Source: Comamonadaceae bacterium | Lineage (GTDB): Bacteria > Pseudomonadota > Gammaproteobacteria > Burkholderiales > Burkholderiaceae_C | Assembly (NCBI GenBank): GCA_947476465.1 | Contig: CANJQN010000033.1 | Location: 1-44,874 of the forward strand | Direction of reading: 5' to 3' | Length of the DNA: 44,874 nt | Shown: positions 40,875-44,874 of the stretch, piece by piece | Layout of the letters: the number at the start of each line of letters is the position of its first letter | Position numbering within the stretch: position 1 is the first letter of the stretch | Notes under the pieces: model-generated | Told to the model about the DNA's origin: nothing | The model's database searches: none | What the model saw: only the letters and a program-made list of their open reading frames with translations | Translations under genes and position numbers: made by a program

Positions 40875-40892
40875 GGTTGTCAGTTGACAACC
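40875..40892. promoter_or_regulatory. 18-bp palindrome with embedded TTGACA
   Basis: GGTTGTCA-GT-TGACAACC has perfect 8-bp arms. It sits 44 bp before the first ATG of the HipA remnant on the minus strand and 110 bp before the HTH gene on the plus strand. The right arm contains a perfect TTGACA (40884-40889), although the -10 at suitable spacing is poor (TAACCT). It may be the operator of a lost HipB-like antitoxin or of the HTH protein. Confidence 0.5.
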
Positions 40893-41002
40893 CATAGCCA
40901 GCTGCACTAACCTAACTTCAATCCGTTCACGGCTCGCAAGGCGGCGCTTGATGCAACCGCTAAGGCAAAGGGCGCCGGGAACGGTGCCCAGGATTGACGG
41001 CA

Positions 41003-41521
41003 ATGGAATACGAATTCAACCTCAAGTTCAAGCTCGCATCAGGCGACACCGACCACGAAACCATCATGCAACGCCTGGGGGACTGCGGCTGCACCGATGC
41101 TCTGGTGAGCTTCGGTGTCCCCGGCTATGTCGGCCTTGACTTCATTCGGGAGGCAAGTTCGGCGGAAGATGCAATTGTGAGTGCCGCAAGAGATGCTAAA
41201 GCGGCCCTGCCTGGCTCGCACCTCGTGGAGGCCGGACCGGACTTCGTTGGACTGACCGACGTTGCTGACCTGCTTGCAATGACACGGCAAAACATCCGCA
41301 AGCTGTTTGTTGGCAACGACGCATTTCCGCCGCCGGTCCACGGCGGCGCCTCCTCGGTGTGGCACCTGGCGCATGTGCTGATGTTCCTGCAGGAGCGGCA
41401 TTACAAAATAATGCCGGCCGTTCTCGAAGTCGCCGTGACCACCATGCATGTCAATCTCTCCAAAGAGAAAATGCTGATGGACAGGGGGCTCGAGGAGCGC
41501 GTGCAGGATCTCTTCGCGTAA
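41003..41521 (+). CDS. Helix-turn-helix DNA-binding protein
   Basis: 172 residues from the ATG at 41003, with AGGA nine bases upstream; an in-frame TTG at 40994 is possible. The C-terminal half has a MerR/AlpA-like HTH: GLTDVADLLAMTRQNIRKLF followed by a wing FPPPVHGGASSVWHLAHVL. The N-terminal half (EYEFNLKFKLASGDTDHETI) is an alpha/beta domain with GVPGYVGLDFIREAS and a helix EDAIVSAARDAKAALPG. Proteins of this layout often sit in toxin-antitoxin or mobile-element contexts. It is not recognised as a named family. Confidence 0.8.
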   Translation: MEYEFNLKFKLASGDTDHETIMQRLGDCGCTDALVSFGVPGYVGLDFIREASSAEDAIVSAARDAKAALPGSHLVEAGPDFVGLTDVADLLAMTRQNIRKLFVGNDAFPPPVHGGASSVWHLAHVLMFLQERHYKIMPAVLEVAVTTMHVNLSKEKMLMDRGLEERVQDLFA

Positions 41522-41525
41522 GAAA

Positions 41526-41558
41526 GGCCCGCTGAAACCGTAAAGGTGCCAACGGGCC
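41526..41558 (+). terminator. Possible hairpin after the HTH gene
   Basis: GGCCCG (41526-41531) can pair with CGGGCC (41553-41558) five bases after the HTH stop; the loop is 21 bases and no T-run follows. The remaining 170 bases to the MFS gene hold nothing recognised. Confidence 0.3.
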
Positions 41559-41727
41559 GCCCGCAAATGCGCCGCGCCCTTGCGCCCACATCCCCCTCGC
41601 GGTCGGCTGCCGGGCACGGTGCAATTTGCCGCCGCTGCGCTGGTGGGGCTTGCGGTCGTTCCTCGATCTGATGGCCACGGACATGATTTCACGCTCGTCG
41701 CTCCCCGGCACCGGAACGTGACAAATA

Positions 41728-43029
41728 ATGTCTGCTGGCCCGCTGTGCGGGAGCCCACCCTTGGACAACTTGCCCGATCGATCGACCCACCCCGCCGCCG
41801 CGACGACGGCGACGCTGCCTATCCACCAGGATCCGCACATCCGGCGCCTCTTGGTCGTCGGACTGCTGGGTAACTTGATCCGCTGGCTTGAGATACTCGC
41901 CTTCGGCGTGTTCACCTACCAGCAGACCGGTTCGGCGTTCTGGGTCGCAAGCATGACGATGTCGCGGATGGTGCCGATGGGCTTGTTCGGTGTCGCGTTC
42001 GGCGCGCTGGCAGCTCGCATCTCGCGCCGTCTTGGATTGCTCGTCATCCAGGGGGCGCTGTTGGCGACCACGCTCGCGCTGTTGTTCATGTCCGAAGCGG
42101 GCGCGCTCGAGGTCTGGCATCTGGCCGTCGCGAGTTTCGTCAATGGCGTGGCCTGGGCAGGCGACAACCCGCTGCGACGTGGCCTGATCGGCGACATCGC
42201 GGGCGGGCTGCGCATGCCCCGAGCCATGGCCTTGGACGTGATCGGCGCCAGCGCATGCCGGCTGGCCGGCCCCGCGCTGGGTGGGATGCTGCTCGCCTGG
42301 GGCGGCATGCAGGCGGTGCTCCTGGTAACGGCCGCGCTGCACTTGGCGGGGTTCTTCGCAATGCTTGGCCTGGCCAAGGCGCCCGCGTGGCGCAAGGGAC
42401 CGAAGTCGGCCGTCTGGTCGATCCTGGCGGGGGGATTCCAGGCCGCGCGCGCGTCCCGGCGCCTGGCTGCGACGCTGTGCATCACCCTCATCTTCAACAT
42501 CTTCGGATGGCCGGCCCTGAGCATGGTGCCGGTCATCGGCCAGGAGCGACTGGCGCTCAGCGCGCAGGGCATCGGTGTCCTGGCCAGCATGGACGGCGCC
42601 GGATCGCTGCTGGGCGCCGGCCTGTTGATGGCTCTGGCGCACCGGCTTTCGCACGGCCATGTGTTTGCCGGTGGTTTGGCCCTGTTCCTGGCGATGCTGC
42701 CGGTCGTGGCCTTGAGCGTGCATCCCGTGTTGACCGGGGCCGCGCTGATGGTCCTCGGCGTGGGGCAATCCGGCTTCAGCGTGATGCAGGCGACGCTGGT
42801 GTTCGCCGCGGCCCCGGCCGATCGCCGGATGGAGGCGATGGGGATACTGACAATGTGCATCGGCACCGCCCCGCTGGGGTTCCTCGCCACCGGCTGGCTC
42901 GCCGGGCGCTTCGGCGCACCGGCGGCGATGGTGGCCTGCGCGGCCTGCGGGCTGCTCTGCCTGCTAGCTACCTGGCCCTTGTGGCGGGCGTGCTTGCGCG
43001 AAGCGCCTGATGCGCCTGGCCGCTCGTGA
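41728..43029 (+). CDS. MFS transporter
   Basis: A 433-residue polytopic membrane protein with about 11-12 hydrophobic segments. The loop 2-3 MFS motif is degenerate (FGALAARISRRLG, about 91-103), and DNPLRRGLIGDIAGGLRMPRA (146-166) is the conserved loop of the MFS_3/enterobactin-exporter branch. A Pro/Ala/Thr-rich cytoplasmic N-terminus of about 38 residues precedes the first span. No good ribosome-binding site lies before the ATG, so a downstream start (for example TTG at 41761) is possible. Substrate unknown; no operon partner. Confidence 0.85.
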   Translation: MSAGPLCGSPPLDNLPDRSTHPAAATTATLPIHQDPHIRRLLVVGLLGNLIRWLEILAFGVFTYQQTGSAFWVASMTMSRMVPMGLFGVAFGALAARISRRLGLLVIQGALLATTLALLFMSEAGALEVWHLAVASFVNGVAWAGDNPLRRGLIGDIAGGLRMPRAMALDVIGASACRLAGPALGGMLLAWGGMQAVLLVTAALHLAGFFAMLGLAKAPAWRKGPKSAVWSILAGGFQAARASRRLAATLCITLIFNIFGWPALSMVPVIGQERLALSAQGIGVLASMDGAGSLLGAGLLMALAHRLSHGHVFAGGLALFLAMLPVVALSVHPVLTGAALMVLGVGQSGFSVMQATLVFAAAPADRRMEAMGILTMCIGTAPLGFLATGWLAGRFGAPAAMVACAACGLLCLLATWPLWRACLREAPDAPGRS

Positions 43030-43158
43030 TCTACAGGTCTACCAAGTCGAGGCTGGCGACCCGGGAGCAACCCTGGGCATGTACCCGTGGGTCATGGCCG
43101 TCCCAGGTCTCGAGGCCGACATCGAGGCCCGTCCCCTGCCAAGGACGCCCTGCGCAGC

Positions 43159-44289
43159 CTAGGGGGCTGGATACCAGCCTTCCTTGTTGATGTAGTACCG
43201 CGTCGAGCGGCCCGCACCTGCCTGCGTGAGCAATCCCAGTTCGGCCAGCTCGGACAGGTCTCGGTAGGCCGTGGGCTTTGAGGAGCTCGTCAGGCTGGCG
43301 TACTTGCGCGTGGACAGGCCTCCCTCAAATCCATGCGGACCCACGTCCAGGAGCGCGTTGACCGCTTTGCGTTGGCGTGCATTGACGTTGATCCGCGCAT
43401 GGGCGTTCCAGAAGCGTCCCTTTTCCAGGGCTGCGTCCACGACGGCCGCAGCCTCCTCCCAGGCGGCACGCACCTGCTCCAGGAACCACGTCACCCAACG
43501 CGTGCCGTCCAGCTCACCGTGCTGCGCGCACTCGAGTTCATCGTAGTAAGCACCTCGGTGTTGCTGCAGGCGCTGAGAGATGCGTACCAGCCTGCTGGAC
43601 TCGCCCGCTTCTCGCGCCAAGACCAGGTCAACCAGAGCACGGCCAACGCGCCCGTTGCCGTCTTCGAAGGGGTGGATGGTTTCGAACCACAGGTGACCTG
43701 CGGCCGCTTTCAGGAGGTGGTCGGGCTCCGCGGCGGATTCGAACCAGCGCAGGAAGGCCTCCATTTCCGCGGAGACCTGGCCGGCCGGCGGAGCCTCGTA
43801 GTGCACGGTCTCCCGGCCAGCAGGGCCGCTGATGATCTGCATCGGAGCGTCGCGCCACGCGCCGACCTTGATGCGATGCATCCCCGAGAAACCCGTCGGA
43901 AAGAGAGCCGCCTGCCAGCCGTGAAGGCGCTCGGCCGTCATCGGTGTCATGGCGTGCGCAACGGCATCGTCCATCACGTCGAGCAGCCCGTCGACGCTTC
44001 TGGGGACGGCAGGTCCAACAGGCGCCCGCACGCCTAGGCGGCGCAAAACAGAAGAGCGGACCGCCAGCAAGTCCAGCTGCTCACCCTCTATGGCTGACGT
44101 GGCTACCGCTTCTTGCGTCCACGCCTCCGAGGCGAGCTCTTGGCGTTCGGTTGCACCGAGCATTGCCCAACGTGCCTCTAACATGCCCCGGGCGTGGCGC
44201 GCCGCACTTAATTGCGCAGCCACCTGGCCACGGTCGTAAGTAAGTGCGGGCCAACCAGAGGCTTTCCAGATGAGTTGAGGCGATTCCAC
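43159..44289 (-). CDS. Fic-domain adenylyltransferase with DUF4172-like N-terminus and winged helix
   Basis: 376 residues from a GTG. The catalytic Fic motif is intact, HPFEDGNGRVGR (206-217), so AMP transfer from ATP to a target hydroxyl is expected. An inhibitory helix of class II type is present before the core, T64-S-A-I-E68-G69, matching (S/T)xxxE(G/N). The N-terminus IWKASGWPALTYDR resembles DUF4172, and the C-terminus (310-376) is a winged helix with SLTSSSKPTAYRDLSELAELGLL. This self-inhibited layout is typical of Fic regulators acting on cellular targets. No Shine-Dalgarno is obvious before the GTG. Confidence 0.93.
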   Translation of the reverse strand: MESPQLIWKASGWPALTYDRGQVAAQLSAARHARGMLEARWAMLGATERQELASEAWTQEAVATSAIEGEQLDLLAVRSSVLRRLGVRAPVGPAVPRSVDGLLDVMDDAVAHAMTPMTAERLHGWQAALFPTGFSGMHRIKVGAWRDAPMQIISGPAGRETVHYEAPPAGQVSAEMEAFLRWFESAAEPDHLLKAAAGHLWFETIHPFEDGNGRVGRALVDLVLAREAGESSRLVRISQRLQQHRGAYYDELECAQHGELDGTRWVTWFLEQVRAAWEEAAAVVDAALEKGRFWNAHARINVNARQRKAVNALLDVGPHGFEGGLSTRKYASLTSSSKPTAYRDLSELAELGLLTQAGAGRSTRYYINKEGWYPAP

Positions 44290-44316
44290 AGTTGAATCAA
44301 ATCAGTTTGTGATGCG

Positions 44317-44344
44317 ATTATAGAGACCAATCGAATCGTGCCAT
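44317..44344 (-). promoter_or_regulatory. Probable promoter of the Fic gene
   Basis: On the minus strand a perfect TATAAT (44317-44322) lies 28 bases before the GTG, with ATGGCA (44339-44344, four of six matches to the -35 box) 16 bases upstream. A direct repeat GATGCGATTA occurs at 44311-44320 and 44345-44354, bracketing the promoter, and could be an operator pair. Confidence 0.5.
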
Positions 44345-44453
44345 GATGCGATTAGGTCCAGATTTCACTTCGCCCGCGGAAAGCGACGTCGGCGATGGCG
44401 CTGCGCACGCCATGGTCTGTTCGCGCCGATCCAAATCTGAGCCAGCCTTGGAG

Positions 44454-44874
44454 TGAACCCCTGCAGCTGGACCACGGGGCTCATGCAAACTAAGCCGCCT
44501 TCCGAGCAAGCTGGGATTCGAATTCGTTGGGTGGAAGATAACCGAGCGCCGAGTGAAGCCGCTTTGCGTTGTAGACCTCTTCAATGAACCGTGGAAGCCG
44601 GCTGGCGACATCACTGAAGGTCTCGTAGCCGCAGATGTAGACGTCCTCGACCTTGAGCGTCTTCATGAAGCTCTCGGCCTGCGCATTGTGGTACGGATTG
44701 CCGGGTGAGCTCATCGACCCGCGCAGCCCGGCTCCCTGCAGGGCCCTGCGATAGGTTTCACTTGCATATTGCGATCCCCTGTCCGTGTGAAAGATGCAGC
44801 CAGCCGGAGGTTGTCGGTCCTCCACTGCAGATCGCAATGCGGCCAGAGCCAGCGTCGTGTCGATGTTGCGCGAG
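44454..44874 (-). mobile_element. IS3-family insertion sequence, 3' end (partial)
   Basis: The transposase 3' end and its flank run off the right edge. The element end is placed at TGAACCCC (44454), because IS3-family termini begin with TG and lie shortly outside the orfB stop; this boundary is a guess. No second inverted repeat or target duplication can be seen in the window. Confidence 0.6.
44490..44874 (-). CDS. IS3-family transposase OrfB, C-terminal part (partial at edge)
   Basis: The frame is open to the window edge; at least 127 codons are visible. It carries the second half of the rve integrase core: HTDRGSQYAS with the second catalytic Asp, and NPYHNAQAESFMKTLKVE with the catalytic Glu. 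It ends in YNAKRLHSALGYLPPNEFE, the hallmark C-terminus of IS3-group transposases. No frameshift is seen in this part. The first Asp, OrfA and the other IS end are outside. Confidence 0.93.
   Translation of the reverse strand, partial: SRNIDTTLALAALRSAVEDRQPPAGCIFHTDRGSQYASETYRRALQGAGLRGSMSSPGNPYHNAQAESFMKTLKVEDVYICGYETFSDVASRLPRFIEEVYNAKRLHSALGYLPPNEFESQLARKAA

Noticed and set aside
43010..43162. A 50-codon plus-strand ORF overlapping the MFS 3' end (peptide contains GATLGMYPWVMAVPGLEADI)
   Set aside because: The peptide looks somewhat protein-like, but there is no ribosome-binding site, it overlaps the MFS stop out of frame, and no family is recognised.
1..44874. CRISPR arrays, tRNA or rRNA genes
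   Set aside because: No regularly spaced repeats and no cloverleaf or ribosomal RNA sequence were recognised by eye; a covariance search would be needed to exclude small RNAs.

Overview
High-GC chromosome fragment (roughly 65-70% by eye) from a betaproteobacterium, most likely order Burkholderiales and probably near Comamonadaceae or Alcaligenaceae. The reasons are two Bug-type tripartite-tricarboxylate receptors, a MmgE/PrpD gene, many CoA-pathway operons each with its own regulator, and intergenic GTCATCCCCGCGAAGG-type palindromic repeats. The family assignment is inference from gene content.

Layout. (1) 1-689: gene-free repeat-rich DNA. (2) 690-7921, minus: a TetR gene heading a complete acyl-CoA beta-oxidation set (3-hydroxyacyl-CoA dehydrogenase, acyl-CoA dehydrogenase, acyl-CoA ligase, a double NTF2/SnoaL-fold protein, enoyl-CoA hydratase, thiolase). 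A TATAAT box and an 18-bp inverted repeat lie upstream of tetR. (3) 8124-10908: orphan cobyric acid synthase (minus) and alanine dehydrogenase (plus). (4) 10935-19374: two divergent units around a FadR-type regulator. SDR, DUF2889 and MFS genes are on the minus strand; GntR, aldehyde dehydrogenase, GMC alcohol oxidoreductase and Baeyer-Villiger monooxygenase are on the plus strand. A TGGT-CCC-ACCA operator lies between them. The set resembles a cyclic alcohol/ketone degradation route with no recognisable lactonase. (5) 19804-29357, plus: a compact cluster of unknown substrate: FAD dehydrogenase, SAM methyltransferase, SsuABC-like importer with a Tat-type receptor, a small WEG-motif protein, an alpha/beta hydrolase with His where Ser is expected, an acetoacetate-decarboxylase-like protein, and an SCP-x-type thiolase/aldolase with a DUF35 partner. 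This is the best candidate for an undescribed pathway. (6) 29383-33137, minus: GntR, Bug receptor, a crotonase lacking the usual glutamates, and a CaiB/BaiF CoA-transferase, overlapping or tightly packed, with a perfect 14-bp palindrome upstream of gntR. (7) 33379-39399: O-acetylhomoserine sulfhydrylase, a CHRD lipoprotein, a small membrane protein, pyrC, and a Bug-MmgE/PrpD pair. A perfect CRP-consensus site lies between pyrC and the Bug gene. (8) 39403-44874: accessory, partly decayed DNA. It holds an AI-2E transporter remnant, a cysteine-rich copper-storage protein, a HipA fragment, a helix-turn-helix protein, an MFS transporter, a Fic adenylyltransferase and the 3' end of an IS3-family element that leaves the window.

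Overall this is a catabolic island region. Successive modules follow the same plan: a local repressor, an uptake protein or exporter, and CoA or redox enzymes linked by 4-bp start/stop overlaps. No rRNA, tRNA, CRISPR array or riboswitch was recognised. All functions are read from sequence motifs by eye; no database search was run.
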